From Roseateles_E cavernae (GTDB taxonomy: Bacteria > Pseudomonadota > Gammaproteobacteria > Burkholderiales > Burkholderiaceae_C), in the NCBI RefSeq assembly GCF_040187885.1, contig NZ_JBDPLH010000011.1, positions 62,001 to 126,000 of the forward strand: a DNA stretch of 64,000 nucleotides. The letters run 5' to 3'. This document shows, piece after piece, positions 35,718 to 43,847 of this stretch (positions within the stretch are counted from its first letter, which is position 1; the number at the start of each line of letters is the position of its first letter). The notes beneath the pieces are model-generated. The model was not told where the DNA came from. It made no database searches and worked only from the letters and a program-made list of their open reading frames with translations. Made by a program: the position numbers and the translations under genes.

Positions 35718-36533
35718 ATGAGCAAGATCGTCGTAGTGACTTCCGGCAAGGGTGGGGTCGGCAAGACCACCACCAGCGCCAGCTTTGCAACCGGCCTGGC
35801 CCTGCGCGGCTACAAGACGGTGGTGATCGACTTCGACGTGGGCCTGCGCAATCTCGACCTGATCATGGGTTGCGAGCGCCGCGTGGTCTATGACCTGATC
35901 AATGTCATCAATGACGAGATCAAGCTGAGCCAGGCCCTGATCAAGGACAAGCAGCTTGACAAGCTCTTCATCCTGGCCGCCTCGCAGACCCGCGACAAGG
36001 ACGCGCTGAAGCAGGAGGGCGTCGAGCGCGTGCTCGAAGAGCTCAAGGCGATGGAGTTCGACTACATCATCTGCGACTCGCCGGCCGGCATCGAGACCGG
36101 CGCGCTGATGGCCATGCACTTCGCCGACGAGGCCCTGGTCGTGACCAATCCCGAGGTCTCCTCCGTGCGTGACTCCGACCGCATCCTGGGCATGCTCAAC
36201 AGCAAGACCAAGCGCGCGATCGAGGGCAAGGAGCCGATCAAGGAGCATCTGCTGATCACGCGCTACAACCCCAGCCGGGTCGAGGGCGGCCAGATGCTGT
36301 CGCTGGAAGACATACACGAGATCCTGCGTACGCCGCTGATCGGCGTGATTCCCGAGTCCGAGGTGGTGCTGCAGGCCTCCAACCAGGGCCTGCCCGCCAT
36401 CCATATGAAGGGCAGCGAGGTGGCCGAGGCCTATGCCGATGTGGTGGCGCGCTTCCTGGGCGAGGACAAGCCGATGCGCTTCATCGAGGCGGTCAAGCCC
36501 GGCTTCTTCAAACGCCTGTTCGGCAGCAAGTGA
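35718..36533 (+). CDS. minD: septum site-determining ATPase MinD
   Basis: MinD is the membrane-binding ATPase of the Min oscillator. The 271-residue product has the deviant Walker A GKGGVGKTTTSASFATGLAL, switch segments FDVGLRNLDLIMGCERRVVYD and DYIICDSPAGIE, and a C-terminal amphipathic membrane-targeting helix (KPGFFKRLFGSK). An AAAGGA box lies about 8 nt before the ATG. minE starts 11 bp after its stop. Confidence 0.97.
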   Translation: MSKIVVVTSGKGGVGKTTTSASFATGLALRGYKTVVIDFDVGLRNLDLIMGCERRVVYDLINVINDEIKLSQALIKDKQLDKLFILAASQTRDKDALKQEGVERVLEELKAMEFDYIICDSPAGIETGALMAMHFADEALVVTNPEVSSVRDSDRILGMLNSKTKRAIEGKEPIKEHLLITRYNPSRVEGGQMLSLEDIHEILRTPLIGVIPESEVVLQASNQGLPAIHMKGSEVAEAYADVVARFLGEDKPMRFIEAVKPGFFKRLFGSK

Positions 36534-36544
36534 GGGAGGCCACG

Positions 36545-36808
36545 ATGGGATTCCTGTCCTTCTTCCTCGGTGAGAAAAAGAACACCGCCAGCGTCGCCAA
36601 GGAGCGGCTGCAGCTGATCCTGGCGCATGAGCGCAACGGCCGCAGCACCAGCCCCGACTACCTGCCCCAGCTGCAGCGCGAGCTGGTCGCGGTGATCTCG
36701 AAGTACGTCTCCATCAACCCGGACGACATCAAGGTGCATATGGAGCGCGAGGGCAACTTCGAGGTGCTCGAAGTCAAGATCGAGCTGCCCGAGCCGAATC
36801 GAGCTTGA
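36545..36808 (+). CDS. minE: cell division topological specificity factor MinE
   Basis: MinE stimulates MinD ATPase and drives oscillation. The 87-residue product from the ATG at 36545 (GGGAGG upstream) begins MGFLSFFLGEKKNTASVAKERLQLILAHER, which contains the membrane-targeting N-terminus and the anti-MinCD helix, followed by the topological-specificity domain (YLPQLQRELVAVISKYV, VKIELPE). A GTG overlapping the minD stop at 36530 would add five non-conserved residues. Confidence 0.96.
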   Translation: MGFLSFFLGEKKNTASVAKERLQLILAHERNGRSTSPDYLPQLQRELVAVISKYVSINPDDIKVHMEREGNFEVLEVKIELPEPNRA

Positions 36809-36829
36809 ATCCAGGCCGCCGAAGCGGCA

Positions 36830-37072
36830 TCAGGCCTGCCGGTGGCGGGCCTGCTCGCGCAGCATGAAGAGGTAGAGGCTCTCGACCTTGGCGCGCGCCC
36901 AGGGCGTCTTGCGCAGGAACTTCAGGCTGGAGGCCACGCTGGGATCGCTCTGGAAGCAGCGGATCGCGATGCGCTCACCGAGCTCCTGCCAGCCGAAATA
37001 GTCGGCCAGCGCGGTGACGATCATCTCCAGGGTCTTGCCTTGCAGCGGATCCTTGTTGGGCGCGTCACTCAT
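36830..37072 (-). CDS. VF530 family (DUF2132) DNA-binding protein
   Basis: An 80-residue protein from the ATG at 37072 with the family pattern DPLQGKTLEMIVTALADYFGWQELGERIAIRCFQSDPSVASSLKFLRKTPWARAKVESLYLFM. VF530 proteins are small helical proteins described as DNA-binding from their structure; their biological role is unclear. The start overlaps the 3' end of the acyltransferase gene by 8 bp, so the two are likely co-transcribed. It is convergent with minE (21-bp gap with a small GCCGC-CGAA-GCGGC hairpin). Confidence 0.88.
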   Translation of the reverse strand: MSDAPNKDPLQGKTLEMIVTALADYFGWQELGERIAIRCFQSDPSVASSLKFLRKTPWARAKVESLYLFMLREQARHRQA

Positions 37073-37655
37073 GGTCGAATTGCTGCCAGTTCTTGCCCTT
37101 GAACTGGGCGTAGTAGATCTTGATCTTGCGCATATCGGCCTCGACATCGCCGCTCGGCGTGAATACCGGCCCGAGGCCGCTGAGCTTGCGCGGGTAGTCC
37201 ATATAGGCCATCACGATGGGCACCTGGGCCTGGTGGGCGATCCAGTAGAAGCCGGTCTTCCAGTAGCGAGTCTTGCTGCGCGTGCCCTCGGGCGGCACGA
37301 TCAGCTGCACCGGCCCGTCGGCCCGGCGCAGCGCCTCGGCCGAGGCCGCGACCAGATTGCTGGACTGCTCGCGGTTCACCGCGATACCGCCCAGCCAGCG
37401 CATCAGGCCACCGAACGGCCAGCGAAAAATCTGCTGCTTGCCCATCCAGTAGATGTTCAGGCGCAGCGCGAACGCCACCATCAGCGTGTAGGGTAGGTCC
37501 CAGTTGCTGGTGTGGGGGGCTGCGATCAGCACGCATTTGGGCTGCTCGGCCGGCAGCGCGCCGTCGAGTTTCCAGCCGCGCAGCCTCAGCCATGCCAGAG
37601 ACAGGGCGCGCAGCGCGGTGTTGACGACAGGCGTGGTGAAGATCGTGCGGTGCAT
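37065..37655 (-). CDS. lysophospholipid acyltransferase family protein
   Basis: A 196-residue PlsC-like acyltransferase. The catalytic HX4D motif is HTSNWD (about residue 48), followed by FRWPFGGLMRWLGGIAVNRE and the substrate-binding-type VPPEGTRSKTRYWKTGFYWIA, in which PEGTRS is diagnostic. A hydrophobic N-terminal helix probably associates it with the inner membrane. It is shorter than PlsC of E. coli (245) and closest to the small 1-acyl-glycerol-3-phosphate acyltransferase-like group; the exact acceptor is unknown. I use the ATG at 37655 over one at 37676. Confidence 0.88.
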   Translation of the reverse strand: MHRTIFTTPVVNTALRALSLAWLRLRGWKLDGALPAEQPKCVLIAAPHTSNWDLPYTLMVAFALRLNIYWMGKQQIFRWPFGGLMRWLGGIAVNREQSSNLVAASAEALRRADGPVQLIVPPEGTRSKTRYWKTGFYWIAHQAQVPIVMAYMDYPRKLSGLGPVFTPSGDVEADMRKIKIYYAQFKGKNWQQFDHE

Positions 37656-37735
37656 GAGGGGCCGTGATGCCGGCAAAGCCAGCGATTGTCCTATGCCTGT
37701 GCACTTTTATTGAGCAGCCTAGCGCAAAGCCTGTG

Positions 37736-37787
37736 AAATCAATCACTTGGCGCCGGCGTGCGCAGGCTGTGCACGGACTTGTCCACA
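37736..37787 (+). repeat. repeat copy D, opposite orientation
   Basis: AAATCAATCACTTGGC (37736-37751) resembles the core of copy C (AAATCAAGCACTTAGC), and TTGTCCACA (37779-37787) is the same box as in copy C. The distance between core end and box end is 35 nt, identical to copies B and C. TTTATTGAGCAGCC just upstream resembles the TTTTTGAGCAGGC flank. It lies in the 147-bp gap between the acyltransferase and the chemoreceptor. Confidence 0.65.
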
Positions 37788-37802
37788 GTTCACAGGGACA
37801 GT

Positions 37803-39347
37803 TCAGGCGCGCAGCCGGAAACTGGCCACCGCGTCCACCAGTTGCGCGGCCTGGTCCTTCAGGCTCTCGGCGGCCGAGGCCGACTGCTCGACCAGCGCGG
37901 CGTTCTGCTGCGTCATCTGGTCCAGCTGATGCACGGCCTGGCCGATCTCGGACAGGGTCAGGGCCTGGTTGGCACTGGAGCTGGAGATCTCGCCGATGAT
38001 GTCGGTCACGCGCTTGACGCTGTCGACCACCTCGCGCATCGTGCTGCCGGTCTCACCGACCAGCCGGCTGCCGCCCTCGACCCGCTCGACCGAGGCCGAG
38101 ATCAGGGTCTTGATCTCGCGCGCCGCCTGGGCGCTGCGCTGTGCCAGCGCGCGCACCTCGCTGGCCACCACCGCGAAGCCGCGGCCCTGCTCGCCGGCGC
38201 GGGCTGCTTCAACGGCCGCATTCAGCGCCAGGATATTGGTCTGGAAGGCGATGCCGTCGATCACGCCGATGATGTCGGCGATTTTGCTGGACGATTGCTG
38301 GATCTCGCTCATCGTGCTGATGACCTGCTCGACCATTGCGCCGCCGCGGCCGGCTACGTCCGAGGCTGTCTTGGCCAGGCCGTCGGCCTGGCGCGCTGCC
38401 TCGGCATTGAGCTTGACGCCTTCGCCCAGCTGGGCCATCGCCGCGCCGGTCTGCTCCAGGCTGCTGGCGGCCTGCTCGGTGCGGTTGGACAGGTCCAGAT
38501 TGCCGCTGGCGATCTCGGTGGAGGCCAGCCGCACCTGCTCGGCCGCGCGGCGCACGCCGGTGATGGTCGTCGACAGGCTGCCCTGCATATGGAGTAGCGC
38601 GCCATTGAGCTCGGCCAGCTCGTCGCTGCCCTCGGCGCGCGTGGTCGCGGTCAGGTCGCCCTCGGCGATGGCCCGGGTCAGGCTCTGCGCCCGGGCCAGC
38701 GGTGCGGTCACCGAGCGGGTGATGGCCACCGCCACGCCCAGGCCCAGCAGCACGGCCAGCAGCATCAGGCCGGTCACCAGCTGGCGGGTGGTCTGGGCCT
38801 CGGCCTCGGCCTCGCGGCGCGCGGTCTGCAGCACCTCGCGGGTGTAGTCGGCATAGCTGTTGATGGCCGCCAGATAGGTCTCCATCGCCGGGATCAGCTC
38901 GGCCGCGACGCGGGCCTGGATGTTCTCGCCGGCCTTCTTCAGCTTCATCAGGTCCTCGCGCGAGGCCTGGTATTTCTTGCGCGTCTCGGCGATCACATCG
39001 GTCAGCCGGTCGGCCTCGGGCGTCTTGCTGATCTTGTCGAGCTCGGCCTGGACCTTGTCGATGCGCTCGGACACTTCCTTGGAGCGACGCGTCAGCGCCT
39101 TGACGAAGACCTCGTCATCGACCGCCATCGAGACGATGCGGCGCTGGATGCTGCCCTCGCTCATGCCGGCCCATTGACGCGACAGGTCCAGCGCCTGCAT
39201 ATCGACCTCGACCAGGCGCTCGATGCGCTGGTTCAGCATCGCGACCCGCACGATGCCGACGGTGGAGGCCACCATCATCAGCAAAATGACCAGGGCAAAG
39301 CCGGCCAGCACGCGGGTGCGCAGGCGCCAATTATTGAGTTTGAGCAT
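37803..39347 (-). CDS. methyl-accepting chemotaxis protein
   Basis: A 514-residue transmembrane chemoreceptor: TM1 (about 10-31), a helical periplasmic ligand-binding domain of the four-helix-bundle type (32-185), TM2 (about 190-210), HAMP (about 211-265), and a cytoplasmic signalling domain whose tip reads DIIGVIDGIAFQTNILALNAAVEAARAGEQGRGFAVVASEVRALAQRSA. Methylation-site stretches flank the tip. It has no NWETF-like C-terminal pentapeptide for CheR. The ligand is not predictable. A GCCGATCG sequence lies upstream but no matching -35 for sigma-28. Confidence 0.95.
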   Translation of the reverse strand: MLKLNNWRLRTRVLAGFALVILLMMVASTVGIVRVAMLNQRIERLVEVDMQALDLSRQWAGMSEGSIQRRIVSMAVDDEVFVKALTRRSKEVSERIDKVQAELDKISKTPEADRLTDVIAETRKKYQASREDLMKLKKAGENIQARVAAELIPAMETYLAAINSYADYTREVLQTARREAEAEAQTTRQLVTGLMLLAVLLGLGVAVAITRSVTAPLARAQSLTRAIAEGDLTATTRAEGSDELAELNGALLHMQGSLSTTITGVRRAAEQVRLASTEIASGNLDLSNRTEQAASSLEQTGAAMAQLGEGVKLNAEAARQADGLAKTASDVAGRGGAMVEQVISTMSEIQQSSSKIADIIGVIDGIAFQTNILALNAAVEAARAGEQGRGFAVVASEVRALAQRSAQAAREIKTLISASVERVEGGSRLVGETGSTMREVVDSVKRVTDIIGEISSSSANQALTLSEIGQAVHQLDQMTQQNAALVEQSASAAESLKDQAAQLVDAVASFRLRA

Positions 39348-39444
39348 GGGAGGGGCTGGGGCGGGGTTTGAATACCGCCATGCTGACCCAGCCGCCGCCG
39401 CTTCGATCGGCGGAACAAAGGGTTAACCAGAGGGTAGTCCGGCG

Positions 39445-39750
39445 CTACAGCGGGGCATCGAACAGATTGACGGTGGCCGGCGCCTCCAGCGTCAGCGCGC
39501 TGCGCGCGCATGCCACGCAGGGCAGGATCCAGCCTTCGGCCTTTTCCTCGCGGCTCAGTCCGGGCCACTCGATGCGGTAGTCGATCTGCCCGTCCAGCAA
39601 ACGGGCGATGCAGGCCCGGCAGGTCCCGTTGCGGCAGGAATGGGGCATGCGCAGGCCCATCTCCAGCGCGGCCAGCAGCAGGGTTTGTTCGGGCGCGGCA
39701 TCGAATTGCCAGCCCTGCGGCCGGATCTCGACCGGGAATGCAGCAGTCAT
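39445..39750 (-). CDS. 2Fe-2S plant-type ferredoxin
   Basis: A 101-residue soluble electron carrier. The cluster ligands are in CRNGTCRAC (C-x4-C-x2-C, about residues 39-47) and the distal Cys in ILPCVACA (about 77), matching the [2Fe-2S] ferredoxin fold. The N-terminus (VEIRPQGWQFDAAPEQTLLLAALEMGL) is the usual beta-grasp start. A partner reductase or oxygenase is not encoded nearby. It is divergent from the DUF502 gene across 37 bp. Confidence 0.92.
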   Translation of the reverse strand: MTAAFPVEIRPQGWQFDAAPEQTLLLAALEMGLRMPHSCRNGTCRACIARLLDGQIDYRIEWPGLSREEKAEGWILPCVACARSALTLEAPATVNLFDAPL

Positions 39751-39787
39751 GCTGGCATGATGCCTGCTCCCCGACCGTCAGAGCGCC

Positions 39788-40501
39788 ATGAACGAAACCC
39801 CGAAGACCTTTTTTGCCACCGAAGCGCGCCGCCATGTGCTGCGCACCTTCGTCACTGGTTTCCTGACCGTGCTGCCGCTGCTGGCCACCTTGGCCCTGAT
39901 CGGCTGGGTGGGATCAATGCTCTTGAGCTTCATCGGCCCGGACAGCTGGCTGGGCCACGGTATCGGCCTGCTGACCCTGGGCCTGATCGAGTCCCAGGGC
40001 ATGGCTTATCTGCTGGGGCTGGCGCTGGCGATGGGTCTGATCTATCTGCTGGGCCTCTTGGTCGAGACCCAGTTGCAGCGCCGGCTGAAGACCGGTATCG
40101 AGGCGCTGATCGCGCGCATCCCGGTCATCAGCACGGTCTACGACCTGCTCAAGCGCATGATAGAGATGCTGTCCAAGCGCGATGAGGCCGGCGTGCGCTC
40201 GATGGCGCCGGTGTGGTGCCATTTCGGCGGCGTCAAGCCCGAGGGCGGGGCCCTGGTGCTGGGCCTGCTGTCCAATCCCGAGCCGGTGCTGATCGACGGC
40301 ATCGCCTATGTCGCGGTGATCGTGCCGACCGCGCCGGTGCCGGTTGGCGGCGGCCTGCTGTTCCTGCCCACCGAGTGGGTGCGGCCGGCCGAGATCGGCA
40401 TGGACGGGCTGACCAGCCTCTATGTCTCGATGGGGGTCACCAGCTCCGAGGTGCTGGGGGCGAAGGCGGCGGCCAAGCCCGTGGCCACGGTGGATGCCTG
40501 A
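39788..40501 (+). CDS. DUF502 family membrane protein
   Basis: A 237-residue inner-membrane protein with two strong N-terminal helices (about 20-50 and 65-95), then the family pattern RIPVISTVYDLLKRMIEMLSK, GVRSMAPVWCHFG and VIVPTAPVPVGGGLLFLPTEWV. DUF502 proteins are widespread in Proteobacteria and plants, with no defined function. It is followed by the M3 peptidase gene after 33 bp. Confidence 0.88.
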   Translation: MNETPKTFFATEARRHVLRTFVTGFLTVLPLLATLALIGWVGSMLLSFIGPDSWLGHGIGLLTLGLIESQGMAYLLGLALAMGLIYLLGLLVETQLQRRLKTGIEALIARIPVISTVYDLLKRMIEMLSKRDEAGVRSMAPVWCHFGGVKPEGGALVLGLLSNPEPVLIDGIAYVAVIVPTAPVPVGGGLLFLPTEWVRPAEIGMDGLTSLYVSMGVTSSEVLGAKAAAKPVATVDA

Positions 40502-40534
40502 GACAATACGGGGCTGTCTCCACAAGAGCCTCCC

Positions 40535-42406
40535 ATGATGCAAGCCCAAGAATTCTTCGACGCGCTCAATCGCGACTACCTGCGGGTCCACAAGACCAAG
40601 GAAGACCTGTTCTGGTCCACCTATATGGCCACCAGCGAGGACCACGCCGGCTTCGCGGCCGCCGAAGCGCGTTACAAGGACTTCATCTCCGACCCGGCGC
40701 GGCTTGCCGCGACGCGCGCCCATCTGGCTGCCGTGCAGGCCGAGCCGGCCGGGCCCGCGCGCGACGCGCTGCTGCACGGGCTGCGGGGCTGGCTGGCGCT
40801 GTTCGAGGCCCATATCGTCGACAAGGCCGAGGGCCAGGCCTTGATGCGTGAGCTGATCGCGGCCGAGGCCGTGCTGTTCGCAAAGAAGAAAGAGCTCGCG
40901 CCCACCCATCTGAACGAGCGCGGCGAGCGCGAGGTGGCCACGCTGAGCATGCTGGCCACCAATATGGCCAGCAACCCCAGCGAGGCCGCGCGCCGCAGTT
41001 CCTACGAGGCCTATGGCGAGATCGAGCGCTGGGTGCTGGACCATGGCTTCCTGGATCTGGTGCGGCTGCGCAACCGCTTCGCGCGCGCGCTCGGCTTTGC
41101 CAACTACTTCGAGCTGAAGCTGCGCAAGAACGAGCGCATGACGCCGCCGGCCTTGTTCGAGATCCTCGACGACTTCGTCGCCCGCACCCAGGCCGCCAAT
41201 GACCGGGCCCTGGCGGCCCTGGTCGCCGCGCATGGCGAAGCGGCGCTGCAGCCCTGGAATCTGCGCTACTTCAGCGGCGGCGATGTGCTGCGGCGCATGG
41301 ACGAGTACATGCCCTTCGGCCCGGCGCTGCGCCGCTGGGTGCAGAGCTTCCGGCGCCTGGGCATCAGCTATCGTGGCGCCACGATGCAGCTGGACCTGCT
41401 GGCGCGCGAGGGCAAATACCAGAATGGCTTCTGCCATGGCCCGATCCCGACCTATGTCGACGAGGCGGGACGCTGGGTGGCCGGTCAGATCAATTTCACC
41501 GCCGAGGCCAAGCCCGACCAGGTCGGCAGCGGCCTGCGCGCGATCAACACCCTGTTCCACGAGGGCGGCCATGCCGCGCACTTTGCCAATGTGGTGCAGA
41601 ACTCGCCCTGTTTCTCGCAGGAGTTCGCGCCCACCTCGATGGCCTATGCCGAGACACAGTCGATGTTCTGCGACAGCCTCTTGAACGATGCCGACTGGCT
41701 CAAGCGCTATGCCCACAATGCTGCCGGCGAGGCCATCCCCGATGCACTGATCCGCGAGCGCATCGCCAGCCAGCAGCCGATGCGGGCCTTCGACGAGCGC
41801 GCGATCGCCGTCGTGCCTTATTTCGAGGCCGCGCTCTATGCGATGGACGATGCCGCGCTGACGGCCGAGGCCGTGCTGGCGCTGGCCCGCGCCACCGAGC
41901 TGCGCATCCAGGGCGTGGCCGCCGGCCCGCGGCCGCTGCTGGCGATTCCGCATCTGCTGAACCAGGAATCGGCCGCCTCCTACCAGGGCTATCTGCTGGC
42001 CCATATGGCGGTCTACCAGACCCGCGCCCACTTCCTGCGCGAGCATGGCTATCTGGCCGACAACCCGGCCATCGGCCCGGCGCTGGCCGAGCACTACTGG
42101 GCGCCCGGCAACAGCATCGACCACGACGCCACGCTGCGCCGCCTGACCGGCGAGGGCTTCTCGGCCCGCTATCTGGCCGAGGCCTGCAACGAGTCGGTCG
42201 ACGAGGCCTGGGCGCGGGCGCAGCAGGCCATGGCCGCGGCCAGCGCGCGCGGCGAACCCGCAGCCGGCTTGCCGGCACTGGACGCCACGATACGCATCGT
42301 CCACGGCGCCGAACTGCTGGCTGACAGCAGCGAGGGTGAGGACGCGATGTGCGAGCGCTTCGAGCGCTGGGTCGGCGAGCATTACGCGAGGCCCGCGCTG
42401 CAGTGA
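40535..42406 (+). CDS. M3 family zinc metallopeptidase
   Basis: A 623-residue cytoplasmic oligopeptidase of the thimet/oligopeptidase F type. The zinc motif is HEGGH in NTLFHEGGHAAHF (about residue 345), with a downstream glutamate (FAPTSMAYAETQSMF) as probable third ligand. The helical N-terminal half and C-terminal helices match the deep-channel fold that degrades short peptides. No signal peptide is visible. The stop overlaps the next start (GTGA). MMQ offers two adjacent ATG starts. Confidence 0.9.
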   Translation: MMQAQEFFDALNRDYLRVHKTKEDLFWSTYMATSEDHAGFAAAEARYKDFISDPARLAATRAHLAAVQAEPAGPARDALLHGLRGWLALFEAHIVDKAEGQALMRELIAAEAVLFAKKKELAPTHLNERGEREVATLSMLATNMASNPSEAARRSSYEAYGEIERWVLDHGFLDLVRLRNRFARALGFANYFELKLRKNERMTPPALFEILDDFVARTQAANDRALAALVAAHGEAALQPWNLRYFSGGDVLRRMDEYMPFGPALRRWVQSFRRLGISYRGATMQLDLLAREGKYQNGFCHGPIPTYVDEAGRWVAGQINFTAEAKPDQVGSGLRAINTLFHEGGHAAHFANVVQNSPCFSQEFAPTSMAYAETQSMFCDSLLNDADWLKRYAHNAAGEAIPDALIRERIASQQPMRAFDERAIAVVPYFEAALYAMDDAALTAEAVLALARATELRIQGVAAGPRPLLAIPHLLNQESAASYQGYLLAHMAVYQTRAHFLREHGYLADNPAIGPALAEHYWAPGNSIDHDATLRRLTGEGFSARYLAEACNESVDEAWARAQQAMAAASARGEPAAGLPALDATIRIVHGAELLADSSEGEDAMCERFERWVGEHYARPALQ

Positions 42407-42900
42407 ACCCGCCGTTGAAGTACCTGGCCGGCTACCCGGCCGAGCTGCAGGCCCAGGTGCAGGGCATGATAGCCGCCGGCAAGCTCGGCGAGTATCTGCA
42501 GCGCCGCTATGCCGACACGCACGAGGTGCGCAGCGACAAGGCCTTGTTCGACTACACCCAGGATTTGAAGCAGCGCTTCATGCGCAATGCCGAGCCGCTG
42601 AACAAGGTCTGCTATGACGCCAAGCTCAAGATCATCCAGCACGCGCTGGGCACCCATACCCGCGCGCAGAACGTGCAGGGCGCCAAGCTGAAGACGCGCC
42701 GCGAGATCCGCATCGCCACCTTGTTCCGCGAGGCCCCGGCCGATTTCCTGCGCATGATCGTCGTCCACGAACTGGCCCATATCAAGGAGCTGGAGCACAA
42801 CAAGGCCTTCTATTCGCTGTGCCAGCATATGGAGCCGAACTACGGGCAGCTGGAGTTCGATCTGCGCTTGTGGCTGACGAATCAGGAGTTGGTCCAGTGA
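42403..42900 (+). CDS. YgjP-like metallopeptidase domain protein
   Basis: A 165-residue protein starting at a GTG that overlaps the M3 peptidase stop by 4 nt. VVHELAHIKELEHNKAFY holds the HExxH zinc motif plus the more distal His typical of the YgjP/M48-related group. E. coli YgjP has a similar length. The physiological substrate is unknown. Its stop overlaps the dusC start (GTGA). Confidence 0.87.
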   Translation: MNPPLKYLAGYPAELQAQVQGMIAAGKLGEYLQRRYADTHEVRSDKALFDYTQDLKQRFMRNAEPLNKVCYDAKLKIIQHALGTHTRAQNVQGAKLKTRREIRIATLFREAPADFLRMIVVHELAHIKELEHNKAFYSLCQHMEPNYGQLEFDLRLWLTNQELVQ

Positions 42901-43847
42901 TTCTTCTTGCACCGATGGAAGGTCTGCTGGACCACATGCTCAGAGACGCGCTGACCCGCGTCGGCGGCATCGACCGCTGCGTCTCCGAGTTCATCCGCAT
43001 CACCGACATGCTGATGCCCAACCGCGTCTTCACCCGCATCGTGCCGGAGCTGCTCAATGGCAGCCGGACCGCCGCCGGTGTGCCGGTGCGGCCGCAGCTG
43101 CTGGGCTCCGATGCGGTCTGCATGGCCGAGAACGCGGCCAAGCTGGCGGCGCTGGACCCGGAGGGCATCGATCTGAACTTCGGCTGCCCGGCCAAATGCG
43201 TGAACCGCCATCGCGGCGGCGCGGTGCTGCTGGACGAGCCCGAGCTGATCGCCCGTATCGTCGGTGCGGTGCGCCGCGCCGTGCCGGCCCATCTGCCGGT
43301 CTCGGCCAAGATGCGGCTGGGCTATCTGGACGACTCGAAGACGCTGGACTGCGCGCTGGCCATGGTCGAGTCCGGCGCCGAGGAGCTGGTGATCCATGCC
43401 CGCACCAAGGCCGATGGCTACAAGCCGCCGGCCTACTGGGACCGCATCGCGGCGGTGCGTGCCGCGGTCCAGGTGCCGGTGATCGCCAATGGCGAGATCT
43501 GGACCGCCGCTGATGCCGAGAACTGCCGCGCCCAGTCGCGGTGCGAGGACTTGATGGTGGGCCGGGGCATGGTGGCCGATCCGGGGCTGGCGCTGGCGAT
43601 ACGCAGCGCTGCAGCGCTGCCGCTGCCCTGGGCTGAGCTGCTGCCGCTGATGGAGGTCTTCTGGGGCCAGGTTCGCCGCCATGTCGAGACCCGCCATCAG
43701 GCCGGCCGGCTCAAGCAATGGCTGAACTATCTGAAGCGCCGCTACCCCGAGGCCGAGCAGGCCTACTGGCGGGTGCGCACGATCAACGAGCCCGGGCAGC
43801 TGGAGCGAGAGTTCTTCGGCTGGGCGCCGATCAAAGAGGCCGCATGA
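42897..43847 (+). CDS. dusC: tRNA-dihydrouridine(16) synthase DusC
   Basis: FMN-dependent enzyme reducing uridine to dihydrouridine in tRNA; the 316-residue length and sequence fit DusC, which modifies U16. It begins VILLAPMEGLLDHMLRDALT from a GTG at 42897. The catalytic Cys lies in LNFGCPAKCVNRHRGGAVLL (about residue 98), and the FMN site segments are SAKMRLG, HARTKADGYKPPAYW and IANGEIW. It overlaps YgjP by 4 nt and the MscS gene by 4 nt (ATGA). Confidence 0.92.
   Translation: MILLAPMEGLLDHMLRDALTRVGGIDRCVSEFIRITDMLMPNRVFTRIVPELLNGSRTAAGVPVRPQLLGSDAVCMAENAAKLAALDPEGIDLNFGCPAKCVNRHRGGAVLLDEPELIARIVGAVRRAVPAHLPVSAKMRLGYLDDSKTLDCALAMVESGAEELVIHARTKADGYKPPAYWDRIAAVRAAVQVPVIANGEIWTAADAENCRAQSRCEDLMVGRGMVADPGLALAIRSAAALPLPWAELLPLMEVFWGQVRRHVETRHQAGRLKQWLNYLKRRYPEAEQAYWRVRTINEPGQLEREFFGWAPIKEAA

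Noticed and set aside
39390..39440. Sigma-28 promoter for the chemoreceptor gene
   Set aside because: GCCGATCG is present on the minus strand, but the -35 position 11 nt upstream reads CTGGTTAA, which does not match TAAAGTTT.
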